Source: Sphingomonas sp. (GTDB lineage Bacteria; Pseudomonadota; Alphaproteobacteria; Sphingomonadales; Sphingomonadaceae). From it: a DNA stretch of 64,000 bases. This document shows positions 38,124 through 51,552 of the stretch, piece by piece. The notes under the pieces are model-generated. The model searched no databases and was not told the origin of the DNA. It was given only the letters and a program-made list of their open reading frames with translations. The translations under genes were made by a program, and so were the position numbers. The stretch is taken from the NCBI RefSeq assembly GCF_019746665.1, contig NZ_JAIERS010000020.1, positions 62,001 to 126,000 on the forward strand, given 5' to 3'. How positions within the stretch are numbered: the first letter of the stretch is position 1; each line of letters opens with the position of its first letter.

Positions 38124-39515
38124 ATGGCCGGGTTGCTGCGCAAGAAATCGATCGAAGCAGGGGCGGAGCACCAGGCGCTCGCGCGCACGCTCGGCTGGCC
38201 GCATCTCGTGGCGCTGGGCGTCGGCGCGATCGTCGGTACCGGCATTCTCACGCTGATCGGGGTCGGCGCCGGGCTCGCGGGGCCGGCGGTGATCCTGAGC
38301 TTCGTGATCGCCGGCGCGATCTGTGCCTGCGCCGCGCTTGCCTATGCGGAGCTTGCAACGATGATCCCCGCCTCGGGCAGCGCCTATACATACAGCTATG
38401 TCGTGCTGGGCGAGATCATCGCCTGGGTGATCGGCTGGAGCCTTATTCTGGAGTATTCGCTGGTCGTGTCGACGGTGGCGGTCGGCTGGTCGGGCCATGC
38501 CGCGCCTTTGCTCGAACGGCTGATCGGCTTTCCGGCGGTGCTGGCGAACGGGCCGGAGGCAGGGGGCATCGTCAACCTGCCGGCGATCTTCATCATCGCG
38601 GTGGTCGCGGGGCTGCTGATGCTCGGCACGCGCGAGAGCGCGACGCTCAACGCGGTGCTCGTGATCGTGAAGCTGGTCGCGCTCGCGGTATTCGTCGCGG
38701 TGGCGCTGCCGTATTTCGATAGCACCAATCTGGAGCCGTTCATGCCGTTCGGCTTCGCCAAGGCGGTGCAGGGCGGCGCCGAGCGCGGGGTGATGGCGGC
38801 GGCGGCGATCATCTTCTTCGCCTTTTACGGCTTCGACGCGATCTCGACCGCCGCGGAGGAAACCAAGAATCCCGGGCGCGACCTGGCGATCGGCATCGTC
38901 GGATCGATGTTCGCCTGTGTCGCGATCTACATGCTGGTCGCGGTCGCGGCGGTGGGGGCGTTGAGCTACGCCAAGTTCGCGCCGAGCGCCGAGCCGCTCG
39001 CGCTGATCCTGCGTGGCGTCGGCCAGCCCGGCGCGGCGACATTCCTGGAAGCAAGCGCGGTGATCGCGTTGCCGACGGTGCTGCTGGCGTTCCTTTATGG
39101 CCAGAGCCGCATCTTCTTCACCATGGCGCGCGACGGGCTGCTGCCGCAGGGGCTCGCCAAGGTTTCGGCGCGGGGGACGCCGGCACGGATCACGGCGGTG
39201 ACGGCGCTGATTGTGAGCGTGATCGCCGGGCTGCTGCCGCTGGGCGAGATCGCCGCACTTGCTAATGCGGGGACGCTCGCCGCGTTCATCGCGGTGTGCG
39301 TCTGCCTGATCGTGCAGCGGCGGCGCGCGCCCGAGGCCGAGCGCCGCTTCCGCGCGCCGCTGGGCGTGCCGGTGGCGGCCGCGGGCGTGCTAGGGTGCGT
39401 CTATCTGTTCTTCAGCCTGCCGAGCAAGACTCAGGCTTGGTTCCTGCTGTGGAACCTGGGCGGGCTGGCGGTTTACTTCCTCTACGCGCGTGGGCGGGCG
39501 GTCGCGGGGCGGTAG
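38124..39515 (+). CDS. APC-superfamily amino acid permease
   Basis: 463 residues, about 12 membrane helices. The first, [18 protein letters not shown], is the APC substrate-binding consensus. [20 protein letters not shown] and [27 protein letters not shown] are the cationic/amino-acid transporter signatures. The substrate cannot be deduced. AAGGGGGG precedes ATG 38124. It is divergent from ivd; supply of branched-chain amino acids would fit that neighbour but is speculation. Confidence 0.9.
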   Translation: MAGLLRKKSIEAGAEHQALARTLGWPHLVALGVGAIVGTGILTLIGVGAGLAGPAVILSFVIAGAICACAALAYAELATMIPASGSAYTYSYVVLGEIIAWVIGWSLILEYSLVVSTVAVGWSGHAAPLLERLIGFPAVLANGPEAGGIVNLPAIFIIAVVAGLLMLGTRESATLNAVLVIVKLVALAVFVAVALPYFDSTNLEPFMPFGFAKAVQGGAERGVMAAAAIIFFAFYGFDAISTAAEETKNPGRDLAIGIVGSMFACVAIYMLVAVAAVGALSYAKFAPSAEPLALILRGVGQPGAATFLEASAVIALPTVLLAFLYGQSRIFFTMARDGLLPQGLAKVSARGTPARITAVTALIVSVIAGLLPLGEIAALANAGTLAAFIAVCVCLIVQRRRAPEAERRFRAPLGVPVAAAGVLGCVYLFFSLPSKTQAWFLLWNLGGLAVYFLYARGRAVAGR

Positions 39516-39554
39516 AGCCCTCCCCAACGTCGGCCTTCGCCGGGGAAGGGGAAC

Positions 39555-39796
39555 TTACGAGGTCCGCAATCGCCCCCGCGCGAGCGTCGCGAGGCCGATC
39601 AGCATCCACACGACGTTGAGCGCGGTCGAGGGGATCGCGCCGTGCCAGCCGCTATTGACGATAAAGCCGGCGGCGCCGACCACGTTCATCCATTGAAAGG
39701 CGGGCGATTGGCCCGACAGCCGCCCCATCGACACCAGCAGATAGGCGGCGAGGATCGTCGCCGCCCCGGCCCAGCCGATCGTTTCGATCGCCCAGA

Positions 39797-39800
<4 letters not shown>
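39555..39800 (-). CDS. Small membrane protein coupled to acnA
   Basis: 81 residues with about three hydrophobic segments ([54 protein letters not shown]). It resembles the CBU_0592-like small membrane protein family. The start is GTG within GTGA, overlapping the acnA stop, so translation is probably coupled. The function is unknown. Confidence 0.78.
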
Positions 39801-42469
<2,669 letters not shown>

Positions 42470-42620
42470 GGGGCGTCCTTTCCAACTGAGGCGCAGGCGC
42501 ACGCGGCGCCGAGGAGTGTGCCAGCGATTGGCCAAGCTGGCGCGCGATTGCAAGGGGGGAGGGGGGTAGGGGTGTCGCCAAGGGGGCAGGAATGTGAAAG
42601 GCGGCACGCTCAGCTGCGAA

Positions 42621-44300
42621 TCAGGCCGTCCCCAGCACTTCCGCGATCAAATCCTTGCGGCTGAGCTTGCCGATCATCGTCTTGGGCATCGTCAGCCGCA
42701 CGACCACGTCATCCACCCGCTCATGCTTGCCGAGCTGCGGGTTGAGCCAGTCGCGCAACTCGGCGCCATCGGCTTTGGCGCCGTCGTTCAGTGTCACATA
42801 AGCGCGCGGCTGCTCTCCGCGATAGGGATCGGGTACGCCGATCACCAGCGCTTCCTTCACCGCCGGGTGCTTGTAGAGCACGTCCTCGATCTGGCTGGGG
42901 AACACCTTGAACCCGCCGACCGCGATCATGTCCTTCAGCCGGTCGACGATCGCGACGAAGCCGTCGGCGTCGATCTGGCCGACATCGCCCGTGCGCAGCC
43001 AGCGCCGCCCTTCGGCATCGGTGACGAACACGCCCTCATCGGCATCGGGGCGGTTCCAATAGCCCTTCATGATCTGCGGCCCGGCGATCACGATCTCGCC
43101 CGGCTCGCCGGCGGGGGCGGGGTGGAGCGGATTTTCCTTGTCCACCAGCCGAACCTCGGTCGCGGGCAAGGGCTGGCCGATGGTGCCCGGCTTGCCCGCC
43201 GCTTCATAAGGGTTGGCCGAGACCACGCCGGAACTTTCGGACAGGCCATAGCCTTCGATCAGCGTCGCCCCCGTCGCTGCCTCGAACTTGGCTTTCAGCT
43301 CGGCCGGCAGCGGCGCCCCGCCCGAAATACAGACGCGCAGCTTCGAGAAGTCGGTCTTGCCCAGCGTTGGATGATCGAGCAGCGCCTGATACATGGTCGG
43401 CACGCCAGGGATCGCCGTGATCTTCGCGCGCGACACCGCCTCGAGCGCCTGCTGCGCGTTGAAGCGGGGGAGCATCACGATGCAGCCGCCATTCACTACG
43501 GTGCGATTGAGCACGCAGGTATTGGCGAACACATGGAACAGGGGCAGCACGCCCAGGATGCGGTCCTCCTGCCCTGGGTGCGGATCGATTGTGTTCACTT
43601 GGCGGGCATTGGCCGAGAGGTTCTGGTGCGTCAGCATCGCCCCCTTGGGCGTGCCGGTGGTGCCGCCGGTATATTGGATCAGCGCGACATCGGTTTCGGG
43701 CACGATATCGGGCTTGGTGAAGCGGCCGCGATTATGGATCAGTTGCGAAAAGGCCATGATCCGGGGATCGTTTGGCTTGGCCGCGACCTCGCTTTGCTTG
43801 AACCAGCGGTAGAGGATCGATTTGCCCGTCGGCAGCGCCCCCGCGACCGAGCCGACCACCAGCCGTTCGAGTTCTGACTGGTCGAGCACTTTGAGCGCGG
43901 TCGGCAACAGCGCCTTGGCGGAGAGCGTGAAGAGCAGCCTAGTGCCCGAATCCGCGACCTGATGCGCGAGCTCGGCGACGGTGTAGAGCGGCGAGAAATT
44001 CACCACCGTCGCGCCCAGTTTCAGGATGCCGTAATAGGCCGCCAGGTAATGCGGCACATTGGGCAGGAACAGCCCGATCCGATCGCCCTTGCCATAGCCG
44101 AGCGCCGCGAGCCCCGCCGCGACCCGGTTCGCGCCGTCGAGCGTTTCGGCATAGCTGTAATGCCGCCCCAGAAAGTCGATCAGCGGCTTCTGCCCGCCTC
44201 TCGCGGCGGCGTCGTCGAACAGGGCCGGCATCGAGAGCGGCGGGTAGTCGGAGGTCCAGGGCGAGGGGTGCCGATAAGCGGTGCGCCAGATACTATCCAT
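42621..44300 (-). CDS. fadD: Long-chain fatty acid--CoA ligase
   Basis: 559 residues, ANL superfamily. The P-loop [16 protein letters not shown] binds [13 protein letters not shown] and the hinge [23 protein letters not shown] are present, and Lys in [10 protein letters not shown] is the C-terminal catalytic lysine. It activates fatty acids to acyl-CoA at the inner membrane. It precedes acnA on the same strand (150-bp gap). The start at 44300 has only a weak ribosome-binding site. Confidence 0.92.
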   Translation of the reverse strand: MDSIWRTAYRHPSPWTSDYPPLSMPALFDDAAARGGQKPLIDFLGRHYSYAETLDGANRVAAGLAALGYGKGDRIGLFLPNVPHYLAAYYGILKLGATVVNFSPLYTVAELAHQVADSGTRLLFTLSAKALLPTALKVLDQSELERLVVGSVAGALPTGKSILYRWFKQSEVAAKPNDPRIMAFSQLIHNRGRFTKPDIVPETDVALIQYTGGTTGTPKGAMLTHQNLSANARQVNTIDPHPGQEDRILGVLPLFHVFANTCVLNRTVVNGGCIVMLPRFNAQQALEAVSRAKITAIPGVPTMYQALLDHPTLGKTDFSKLRVCISGGAPLPAELKAKFEAATGATLIEGYGLSESSGVVSANPYEAAGKPGTIGQPLPATEVRLVDKENPLHPAPAGEPGEIVIAGPQIMKGYWNRPDADEGVFVTDAEGRRWLRTGDVGQIDADGFVAIVDRLKDMIAVGGFKVFPSQIEDVLYKHPAVKEALVIGVPDPYRGEQPRAYVTLNDGAKADGAELRDWLNPQLGKHERVDDVVVRLTMPKTMIGKLSRKDLIAEVLGTA

Positions 44301-44341
44301 GACGCTATCGTAAGGTGCCGGCGCCGCCCGGCGCAAGGGCG

Positions 44342-44536
44342 CTAGTTAAGCCGCTTGCTCCAAGTGACGAGCAGCGAGACACACATCACGCCGAGATCGA
44401 CCGCGGCTTGCACGCGCGCGGGCGACTGATCGCTCGACTCATGGGTGAGGATGCGGATGTCGGCGGACGGGTGACGCACGGCGAGCATAAGCAACGCAAG
44501 ACCGGCAATAGCCACCAAACCACGACGCGAGCGCAT
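44342..44536 (-). CDS. Very small exported or membrane protein
   Basis: 64 residues. RSRRGLVAIAGLALLMLA forms a signal anchor or signal peptide. The rest is unremarkable (HESSDQSPARVQAAVDLGVM). Strong Shine-Dalgarno GGAGG before ATG 44536. No family recognised. Confidence 0.65.
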   Translation of the reverse strand: MRSRRGLVAIAGLALLMLAVRHPSADIRILTHESSDQSPARVQAAVDLGVMCVSLLVTWSKRLN

Positions 44537-44636
44537 GGTCCACCTCCGATGGGCCTCATCGCAAATCAGGGTTAAAAAGGCAAGGGCGGAACGATGGTAA
44601 TCGCTCCGCCCCAGCCGATTTTCCTCGTGCCCGCGC

Positions 44637-46949
44637 CTACTTGGCTTCGGCGGCCTCGGGCTTCTTCTTCTTGGGCTTCTTGGGCGCCGCGGGCTCGATC
44701 TCGAAGCTCAGCGCATCGTCCTTCAGCTTCACCGTCACCTCGCCGCCGTGGACGAGCTTGCCGAACAGCAATTCCTCGGCGAGCGGCTGCTTGACCTTTT
44801 CCTGGATCAACCGTCCCATCGGCCGCGCACCATAAAGCTTGTCATAGCCCTTGTCGGTGAGCCATTTGCGCGCGCCATCATCGAGCTTGATGTGCACCCC
44901 ACGGTCGGCGAGCTGAAGTTCGAGCTGGAGCACGAACTTGTCGACCACCCGCGCGACCACTTCGGGCGGCAGATAACCGAACGGCACGATCGCATCGAGC
45001 CGGTTGCGGAATTCGGGCGTGAACATCCGCTGCACCGCCTGCTCGTCCTCGCCCTCGCGGGTGAGATTGCCGAAGCCGAGCGTCTCCCGCGCCATGTCGG
45101 CGGCGCCGGCATTGGTCGTCATGATGATGATCGCGTTGCGGAAATCGACCGTCTTGCCGTGGTGGTCGGTCAGTTTTCCATTGTCCATCACCTGCAGCAG
45201 GATGTTGAACAGGTCCGGATGCGCCTTCTCGATCTCGTCGAGCAGCAGCACCGAATGCGGGTTCTGATCGACCGCGTCGGTCAGCAGACCGCCCTGATCA
45301 TAGCCGACATAGCCCGGAGGCGCGCCGATTAGCCGGCTGACCGAGTGGCGCTCCATATATTCGCTCATGTCGAAGCGTTGGAGCGGGATGCCAAGGATCG
45401 AGGCGAGCTGGCGCGCGACCTCGGTCTTGCCGACGCCCGTCGGCCCGGTGAACAAATAATTGCCGATCGGCTTGTCCGGATCGCGCAACCCCGCGCGCGA
45501 CAGCTTGATCGCCGAGGCGAGCTTTTCGATCGCGGCGTTTTGGCCGAACACCACCCGCTTCAGATCGGTCTCGAGCGAGGCGAGCGCCTTGGTATCGTCC
45601 TTCGACACGCTCTTGGGCGGGATGCGCGCCATCGTCGCGATCACCGCCTCGATCTCCTTGGCGGTGATCGTCTTCTTGCGCTTGGCGGGCGGCACCAGCA
45701 TCTGCATCGCGCCGACTTCGTCGATCACGTCGATCGCCTTGTCGGGCAGCTTGCGATCGTTGATGTAGCGCGCCGACAGCTCCACCGCCGATTTGATCGC
45801 GTCGGGCGTGTACTTCACCGAATGGTGATCCTCGAACGCGGTGCGCAGGCCGGCGAGGATTTTCACCGTATCCTCGATCGAGGGCTCGTTGACGTCGATC
45901 TTCTGGAAGCGGCGCAGCAGCGCGCGGTCCTTCTCGAAATGGTTACGGAATTCCTTGTAAGTCGTTGAACCAATGCAGCGGATCGTCCCGCCCGACAGCG
46001 CGGGCTTGAGCAGATTCGAGGCATCCATCGCCCCGCCGCTGGTCGCGCCCGCGCCGATTACGGTGTGGATCTCGTCGATGAACAGGATCGCGTGGGGCAG
46101 CTTCTCCAGCTCGTTGACGACCGCCTTCAGCCGCTCCTCGAAATCGCCGCGATAGCGCGTGCCGGCGAGCAGCGCGCCCATGTCGAGCGAATAGATGACG
46201 GCGGGCTTCAACACTTCGGGCACATCGCCCTCGATGATCTTGCGCGCCAGCCCCTCGGCGATCGCGGTTTTGCCCACGCCAGGGTCGCCCACATAAAGTG
46301 GGTTGTTCTTTGAACGGCGGCAGAGGATCTGCACCGTGCGATCGACCTCGGCCGCGCGCCCGATCAGCGGATCGACCTTGCCGCGCTTGGCCTTCTCGTT
46401 GAGGTCAACGGTGAACTGCTTGAGCGCGCTTTCGCCCTTGCCGCTCTTGGCCTCCGCCTTGGGCTTCTCCTCCTCGGCACCCTTGGCCTGGGCGGGCTCG
46501 GCGGGGGTGCCGCCCTTGCCCACACCGTGGCTGATGTAGCTGACGGCATCGAGTCGGCTCATATCCTGCTGCTGCAGGAAATAGACGGCATAGCTTTCGC
46601 GCTCGCTGAACAAGGCGACGAGCACATTGGCGCCGGTCACCTCGTCGCGGCCCGAGCTTTGGACGTGGAGGATCGCGCGCTGGACGACGCGCTGGAACCC
46701 GCTGGTGGGCGAGGGATCGGTCGCCTGCTGCACCTTCAGCGCTTCAAGTTCGGTATCGAGATAATGGGCGACAGTACGCTTCAGGTCGCTCAAGTCGACA
46801 CCGCAGGCGGCCATCACCTTGCTCGCATGTTCGTCGTCGATCAGCGCGAGCAGCAGATGTTCGAGCGTCGCATATTCGTGGCGGCGCGAGGAGGCGGCCT
46901 CGAGCGCCTTGTGGAGGGTGGATTCGAGAGCGGAGGCGAAGGACGGCAT
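44637..46949 (-). CDS. clpA: ATP-dependent Clp protease ATP-binding subunit ClpA
   Basis: 770 residues. N-domain of two repeats ([27 protein letters not shown]), AAA-1 with Walker A GDPGVGKT and AAA-2 with [23 protein letters not shown] and the [14 protein letters not shown] sensor region. It unfolds substrates for ClpP. A Lys/Pro-rich tail ends it. AGGAG lies 5 nt before ATG. The adaptor clpS is not in the window. Confidence 0.95.
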   Translation of the reverse strand: MPSFASALESTLHKALEAASSRRHEYATLEHLLLALIDDEHASKVMAACGVDLSDLKRTVAHYLDTELEALKVQQATDPSPTSGFQRVVQRAILHVQSSGRDEVTGANVLVALFSERESYAVYFLQQQDMSRLDAVSYISHGVGKGGTPAEPAQAKGAEEEKPKAEAKSGKGESALKQFTVDLNEKAKRGKVDPLIGRAAEVDRTVQILCRRSKNNPLYVGDPGVGKTAIAEGLARKIIEGDVPEVLKPAVIYSLDMGALLAGTRYRGDFEERLKAVVNELEKLPHAILFIDEIHTVIGAGATSGGAMDASNLLKPALSGGTIRCIGSTTYKEFRNHFEKDRALLRRFQKIDVNEPSIEDTVKILAGLRTAFEDHHSVKYTPDAIKSAVELSARYINDRKLPDKAIDVIDEVGAMQMLVPPAKRKKTITAKEIEAVIATMARIPPKSVSKDDTKALASLETDLKRVVFGQNAAIEKLASAIKLSRAGLRDPDKPIGNYLFTGPTGVGKTEVARQLASILGIPLQRFDMSEYMERHSVSRLIGAPPGYVGYDQGGLLTDAVDQNPHSVLLLDEIEKAHPDLFNILLQVMDNGKLTDHHGKTVDFRNAIIIMTTNAGAADMARETLGFGNLTREGEDEQAVQRMFTPEFRNRLDAIVPFGYLPPEVVARVVDKFVLQLELQLADRGVHIKLDDGARKWLTDKGYDKLYGARPMGRLIQEKVKQPLAEELLFGKLVHGGEVTVKLKDDALSFEIEPAAPKKPKKKKPEAAEAK

Positions 46950-47065
46950 GGATAACTCCTATCGGCCCACGGGCCGGACCGAGGCTTGGCATGTTGGGAT
47001 GGCCGCACGCGCCATCAAGCTCTTGACAGAAGCGGCTGGGACGCCGGGGGAAGGCGGCGAGGTCA

Positions 47066-47266
47066 TCACCGCCTGAATAGCGCCTCGGCGCTTGCCCGAT
47101 GGTGAACCGCGCGTTGCTTGTGCGCCTCGACCCGGGCGATCTCGGCCTTGAGCAGCGCGATGCGCCCGTCCAGCTCGGCGAGCGAGAACGGGTCCAGGTC
47201 TTGCCGGGCGAGCAGGGCGATCGGATCACCCGGCCGGGGCGGCGGCGCGATGTCGTCGGTGTCCAT
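47066..47266 (-). CDS. DUF1192 family protein
   Basis: 66 residues. The block DPFSLAELDGRIALLKAEIARVEAHKQ is the characteristic coiled coil of this small alphaproteobacterial family. The function is unknown. It lies 116 bp upstream of clpA and may share its promoter region. Confidence 0.85.
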   Translation of the reverse strand: MDTDDIAPPPRPGDPIALLARQDLDPFSLAELDGRIALLKAEIARVEAHKQRAVHHRASAEALFRR

Positions 47267-47451
47267 GGGTCAAGGGTCGCGCCGATGGCCGGGCCTGTCA
47301 ACGCGAAACGATGCGGCTGCGACAATTGCGTAGCGCCTGGCCCGTGCGAATGCAGACCGAAAACGGCGATCATGAAGGATCGCCTAACCTCCCCGGTTGA
47401 CCGGCGAGACGTGGCGCCGATAAGGCAGGGCGAAGAAACAGGGGGGCGGGG

Positions 47452-48453
47452 ATGGCGGCACTTCCGGCGACGATGCTGGCGATCGATCCGGTGACTCCGT
47501 GCGTCGCCGACGCGCTGGTGCCGGTAGAGCGTCCGCTACCGCACCCAGGCCCGGGCGAGGTGCTGATCCGCGTCGCCGCCGCCGGGGTCAACCGGCCGGA
47601 TGTGCTGCAACGCCAGGGGCTCTATCCCATGCCGCCGGGCGCCCCTTCGATCCTGGGGCTGGAGGCCGCTGGCGAGATCGTGGCGCTGGGGGAGGGCGTG
47701 GAGGGCGCGCTGCTCGGCCAGCCCGTCTGCGCGCTGCTGAGCGGCGGCGGCTATGCCGAATATGCCGTTGCTCCCGCTGGCCAATGCCTCACGGTGCCGC
47801 CCGCGCTCTCGATGGTCGAGGCCGCCGCGATCCCCGAAACCCTGTTCACCGTGTGGACCAACTTGTTCGAGCGCGCCTATGCCGTGGAGGGGGATACGGT
47901 GCTCGTCCATGGTGGCACCTCGGGCATCGGCACGATGGCGATCGGGCTGGGCGCCCTGTTCGGGCTGACGGTGATCGTCACCGCCGGCAGCGACGCCAAA
48001 TGCCAGGCCGCGCGCGATCTGGGCGCGGCACACGCGATCAATTACCGAGACGAGGACTTCGTCGCGCGGGTGCGGGAGATCACCGGCGGGCGCGGCGTGG
48101 CGGCGGTGCTCGACATGGTGGGCGGCGATTATGTCGCGCGTAACCTGCAATGCCTGGCGGACGACGGTCGGCACGTGTCGATCGCGGTACAGGGCGGAGT
48201 GATGGCGACGATCCCGCTGTTCGAGGTGATGCGCCGCCGGCTGACGCTGACCGGCTCGACGCTGCGCCCGCGCGACGCGGCGTTCAAGGCGCTGGTCGCC
48301 GATGAACTCGCGCACCACGTCTGGCCGCATGTCGAGGCGGGCCGGTTGAAGCCGGTGATCGACAAGGTCTTCCCGCTGGCCGAGGCGGGCGCCGCGCACA
48401 CCCGGATGGAAGCGGGCGCGCATGTCGGCAAGATCGTGCTCACCACCGGCTAA
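47452..48453 (+). CDS. NAD(P)H-quinone oxidoreductase (zinc-independent MDR)
   Basis: 333 residues. GroES-like N-terminal domain (VAAAGVNRPDVLQRQGLYPMPPGAP, GLEAAGEIVALGEGV) and Rossmann domain with HGGTSGIGTMAI. No structural-zinc Cys cluster, so it belongs to the quinone oxidoreductase (QOR/PIG3) branch. It is divergent from the DUF1192 gene. Confidence 0.9.
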   Translation: MAALPATMLAIDPVTPCVADALVPVERPLPHPGPGEVLIRVAAAGVNRPDVLQRQGLYPMPPGAPSILGLEAAGEIVALGEGVEGALLGQPVCALLSGGGYAEYAVAPAGQCLTVPPALSMVEAAAIPETLFTVWTNLFERAYAVEGDTVLVHGGTSGIGTMAIGLGALFGLTVIVTAGSDAKCQAARDLGAAHAINYRDEDFVARVREITGGRGVAAVLDMVGGDYVARNLQCLADDGRHVSIAVQGGVMATIPLFEVMRRRLTLTGSTLRPRDAAFKALVADELAHHVWPHVEAGRLKPVIDKVFPLAEAGAAHTRMEAGAHVGKIVLTTG

Positions 48454-48542
48454 TTGACGCGCTGCCCTTTTCCGATTTCGCTTCTCGCGCGTCAGGAGCG
48501 CTCATAAGATTGGGCGCGAATCGAGTTGACGGGGTAGCTCAA

Positions 48543-49160
48543 GTGTTCGCGTTGCTCACGGCGCCGGAGAACAGTATCTTCGTCGCGGCGTTCCTTTTGA
48601 TGGTCTTGATCGGGGCGGTGCAACTGACCGGCCTATTCGGCGATGTCGATCTCGATACACCCGATGATTTCGGCGATCTCGCCGGGCTGCTTGGCTGGCT
48701 TGGGCTCGGACGCCTCCCGCTTATCGCGCTGCTGGTCGTGTTACTCACCTTGTTCGCGCTGATCGGCTTGCTCGGCCAGCAGTTGGCGCACGACCTGTTC
48801 GGCGCGCGCCAGCCGCTCTGGCTCGCGGTGCCCGCGGCGCTCGTCGCAAGCCTGCCGCTCACCGCCGGCGCGGCCAGGCTGCTCAGCCCCCTGCTGCCAG
48901 GCGACGAGACGACGGCGATCGAGCTCGACGAACTCGTCGGTCGACGCGCGGCAATTATCACTGGGCGCGCGCGCCTGGGTTCGCCGGCGCGGGCGCGGGT
49001 CGAGGACCGTCATGGCCAGGCGCATTATGTGATGGTCGAGCCCAACGCGCCGACCGAGATTTTCGAAGAGGGCGAGGAGGTGCTGCTGGTGCGGCGCGAG
49101 GCGCAAGGCTTTCGCGCGATTGGCAGCGGCGCGCTGCGGCTCTCGAGTGTGGAGGTGTAA
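48543..49160 (+). CDS. YqiJ-like membrane protein with OB-fold domain
   Basis: 205 residues. Hydrophobic N-terminal half with three helices (SIFVAAFLLMVLIGAVQLTGLFG, LPLIALLVVLLTLFALIGLLG, PLWLAVPAALVASLPLTAGAA). The C-terminal NfeD-like OB fold has GRRAAIITGRARLGSPARARVEDRHGQAHYVMVE. YqiJ proteins accompany flotillin-type YqiK, and here they are 2 bp apart. Start GTG 48543; upstream TTG at 48510 is less likely. Confidence 0.83.
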   Translation: MFALLTAPENSIFVAAFLLMVLIGAVQLTGLFGDVDLDTPDDFGDLAGLLGWLGLGRLPLIALLVVLLTLFALIGLLGQQLAHDLFGARQPLWLAVPAALVASLPLTAGAARLLSPLLPGDETTAIELDELVGRRAAIITGRARLGSPARARVEDRHGQAHYVMVEPNAPTEIFEEGEEVLLVRREAQGFRAIGSGALRLSSVEV

Positions 49161-49162
49161 TC

Positions 49163-50854
49163 ATGGGTGACTTGGTGACACTGGGGCCGGGGAGCATCGT
49201 GCCCTATGTGGTGCTGCCGCTCACCGCGCTGGTCGCGCTGCTGGTGCTGGGTGCCGTGCTGGCGCGGCTATACAAGCGCGCCTCCAAGGAGATCGGATTT
49301 GTCCGCACCGGCTTTGGAGGCGAGAAGGTCGTGATCAACGGCGGCGCACTGGTGCTGCCGGTGTTTCATGAAACGATGCCGGTGAATATGAACACGGTGC
49401 GACTGGCGGTGGAGCGCAAGAACAACGACGCGCTGATCACGCTCGATCGCCTGCGCATCGACGTGAAGGCCGAATTCTACGTCCGCGTCCGCCCCGATGC
49501 CCAGTCGATCGCGACCGCCGCGCAGACGCTTGGCTTGCGCACGATGAACCCCGATGCGCTGAAGGAACTGGTCGAGGGCAAGTTCGTCGACGCTTTGCGT
49601 TCGGTCGCCGCCGGCATGACGATGGCGCAGCTCCACGAGCAACGCAGCGAATTCGTGCAGAAGGTGCAGCAGGTGTCCTCCGCCGATCTGGCGATGAACG
49701 GGCTGGAGTTGGAGAGCGTGTCGCTCACCGGGCTCGACCAGACTTCGATCGAGCATTTCAACGCGAACAATGCCTTTGACGCCGAGGGCCTGACCAAGCT
49801 CACCGAGCAGATCGAGCTTCGCAAGAAGGCGCGCAACGATATCGAGCAGGATACGCGCGTCCAGATCGAGACCAAGAATCTAGAGGCGCAGCGCCAGTCG
49901 CTGCTCATTTCGCGCGATACCGAATTCGCGCGGTTGGAGCAGGAGCGTGAGGTGGAAATGCGCCGCGCCGCGCAAGCCGCCGAGGTCGCGCGCGAGCAAG
50001 CGCTGCGCCAGCAGGAGGCGGAACAGGCGCGGATCGAGGCCAAGCGGCTGATCGACGCGCAGCAGATCGAAGCGGATCGCGCCGTGCAGCAGGCCAAGAT
50101 CGCCCAGGCGCAGGCGCTGGAACTCGCGCGGCAGGAACAGCAGATCGCGGTCCAGAACAAAAGCCGCGAGGAAAGCCAGGCCAAGGCCGAGGCCGATCGC
50201 GCGCGCGCCGGGGCGGTGGTCGCCGAGCAGCAGGTTGTCACCGCGCGCGAAGCCGAGATCGCCGAGCGCGACAAGCGGATCGAGCTGATCAACGCCGCGC
50301 GTGAGGCCGAACGCGCTGCGATCGCGGTGAAGGTAGAGGCCGAGGCCGAGAAGCAGGCGGCCGCCGACCGGGCCGAGGCCGCGCGCCGACTCGCCGAGGG
50401 CGAAGCCGAAGCCGCGAAGCTGCGCGCGGAGGCCGACCGCATCCGCTTGCAGGTGGAAGCGGCGGGCCAGCGCGCGATCAACGAGGCGGCCAACATCCTG
50501 TCGTCCGAAACCATGTCGCTGCAGGCGAAACTCGCGCTGCTGAAGGTGCTGCCCGAGATCATCCGCGAGGCTGCCAAGCCCTTGGAGGCGATCGACTCGA
50601 TTAAGATTGTCCAGGTCGATGGCATCACCCGCGGCGGCGGCGCGGGCGGCGCGGCGAATGACGAGGGCGATCGCAACCTGGCGAACGCGGCGGTTTCCGC
50701 GGCGCTGCGCTACCGTGCCCAAGCGCCGGTGATCGACGGGCTGATGCGCGAACTGGGCTTCGAAGGCGGTTCCCTCGACAGTCTGATGGCCAGCGTCAGC
50801 GTTGTACCACCAACGCCGACCGCTCCTAGCCAGCAGATCGAGGCCGCCGAATGA
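49163..50854 (+). CDS. Flotillin-family protein (YqiK-like)
   Basis: 563 residues. One N-terminal membrane helix (VVLPLTALVALLVLGAVLARL), an SPFH/Band-7 domain (about 45-240; FGGEKVVINGGALVLPVFHETMPVNMN), a very long Ala/Glu/Arg coiled coil (about 240-470) and a flotillin C-terminal region. Such proteins scaffold ordered membrane patches. The preceding YqiJ-like gene supports the type. Confidence 0.93.
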   Translation: MGDLVTLGPGSIVPYVVLPLTALVALLVLGAVLARLYKRASKEIGFVRTGFGGEKVVINGGALVLPVFHETMPVNMNTVRLAVERKNNDALITLDRLRIDVKAEFYVRVRPDAQSIATAAQTLGLRTMNPDALKELVEGKFVDALRSVAAGMTMAQLHEQRSEFVQKVQQVSSADLAMNGLELESVSLTGLDQTSIEHFNANNAFDAEGLTKLTEQIELRKKARNDIEQDTRVQIETKNLEAQRQSLLISRDTEFARLEQEREVEMRRAAQAAEVAREQALRQQEAEQARIEAKRLIDAQQIEADRAVQQAKIAQAQALELARQEQQIAVQNKSREESQAKAEADRARAGAVVAEQQVVTAREAEIAERDKRIELINAAREAERAAIAVKVEAEAEKQAAADRAEAARRLAEGEAEAAKLRAEADRIRLQVEAAGQRAINEAANILSSETMSLQAKLALLKVLPEIIREAAKPLEAIDSIKIVQVDGITRGGGAGGAANDEGDRNLANAAVSAALRYRAQAPVIDGLMRELGFEGGSLDSLMASVSVVPPTPTAPSQQIEAAE

Positions 50855-51462
50855 CCCCCATTCTCCACGAATATTCCGCGTCGGGTAACTGCTACAAAAT
50901 CCGCCTCACCGCCGCGCATGTCGGCGTCGCGCTGGAACGGCGTGAGTATGACATTTTGCGCGGTGAAACCCGTACGCCCGAATTTCTGGCGAAGGTGAAC
51001 GCCAATGGCCGCATCCCGGTGCTGCAACTGGGCGATCGGTTCCTGCCCGAAAGCAACGCCGCCGCCTGGTATCTGGCGGAAGGGAGCGCGCTGATCCCCG
51101 AGGAAAGGTTCGCGCGCGCCGATCTGCTCCACTGGCTGTTCTGGGAGCAATATAATCATGAGCCGAACGTCGCGACCCTGCGGTTTTGGCGTCGCTATGT
51201 CGGCGAGGACAAGCTGACCCCGCTGCAGCGCGCGCAGATCGAGGGGAAGGAAGCGGGCGGCGCGGCGGCGCTGGCGCTGATGGACCAGCGCCTCGGCAGC
51301 GCGCCCTTCCTGCTCGGCGCGGCGTTCAGCCTCGCCGATATCGTGCTCTATGCCTACACTCATGTCGCGGGCGAGGGCGGGTTCGATCTGAATGCCTATC
51401 CGGCGGTGCGCGGCTGGCTCGATCGGGTGGCGGCGCAGCCGGGGCATGTTGCGATGGCATGA
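50851..51462 (+). CDS. Glutathione S-transferase family protein
   Basis: 203 residues. HEYSASGNCYKIRLTAAHVG places Ser/Cys near the glutathione site, with cis-Pro in GRIPVLQL, ESNAAAWYL for gamma-Glu binding, and FSLADIVLYAYTHVA. Start overlaps the flotillin stop (ATGA), so it belongs to that operon. Confidence 0.9.
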   Translation: MTPILHEYSASGNCYKIRLTAAHVGVALERREYDILRGETRTPEFLAKVNANGRIPVLQLGDRFLPESNAAAWYLAEGSALIPEERFARADLLHWLFWEQYNHEPNVATLRFWRRYVGEDKLTPLQRAQIEGKEAGGAAALALMDQRLGSAPFLLGAAFSLADIVLYAYTHVAGEGGFDLNAYPAVRGWLDRVAAQPGHVAMA

Positions 51463-51552
51463 CGCCGCCACGACACGGCGATGGCGCTCGTCCGATTATA
51501 AATGTAACATAGAACAGGCAGGGCGGCCGGGCGACAGTGTGAGGGGACGGTA

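Noticed and set aside
36850..38256. 468-codon open frame on the plus strand over ivd
   Set aside because: Antisense shadow of isovaleryl-CoA dehydrogenase, which has intact motifs.
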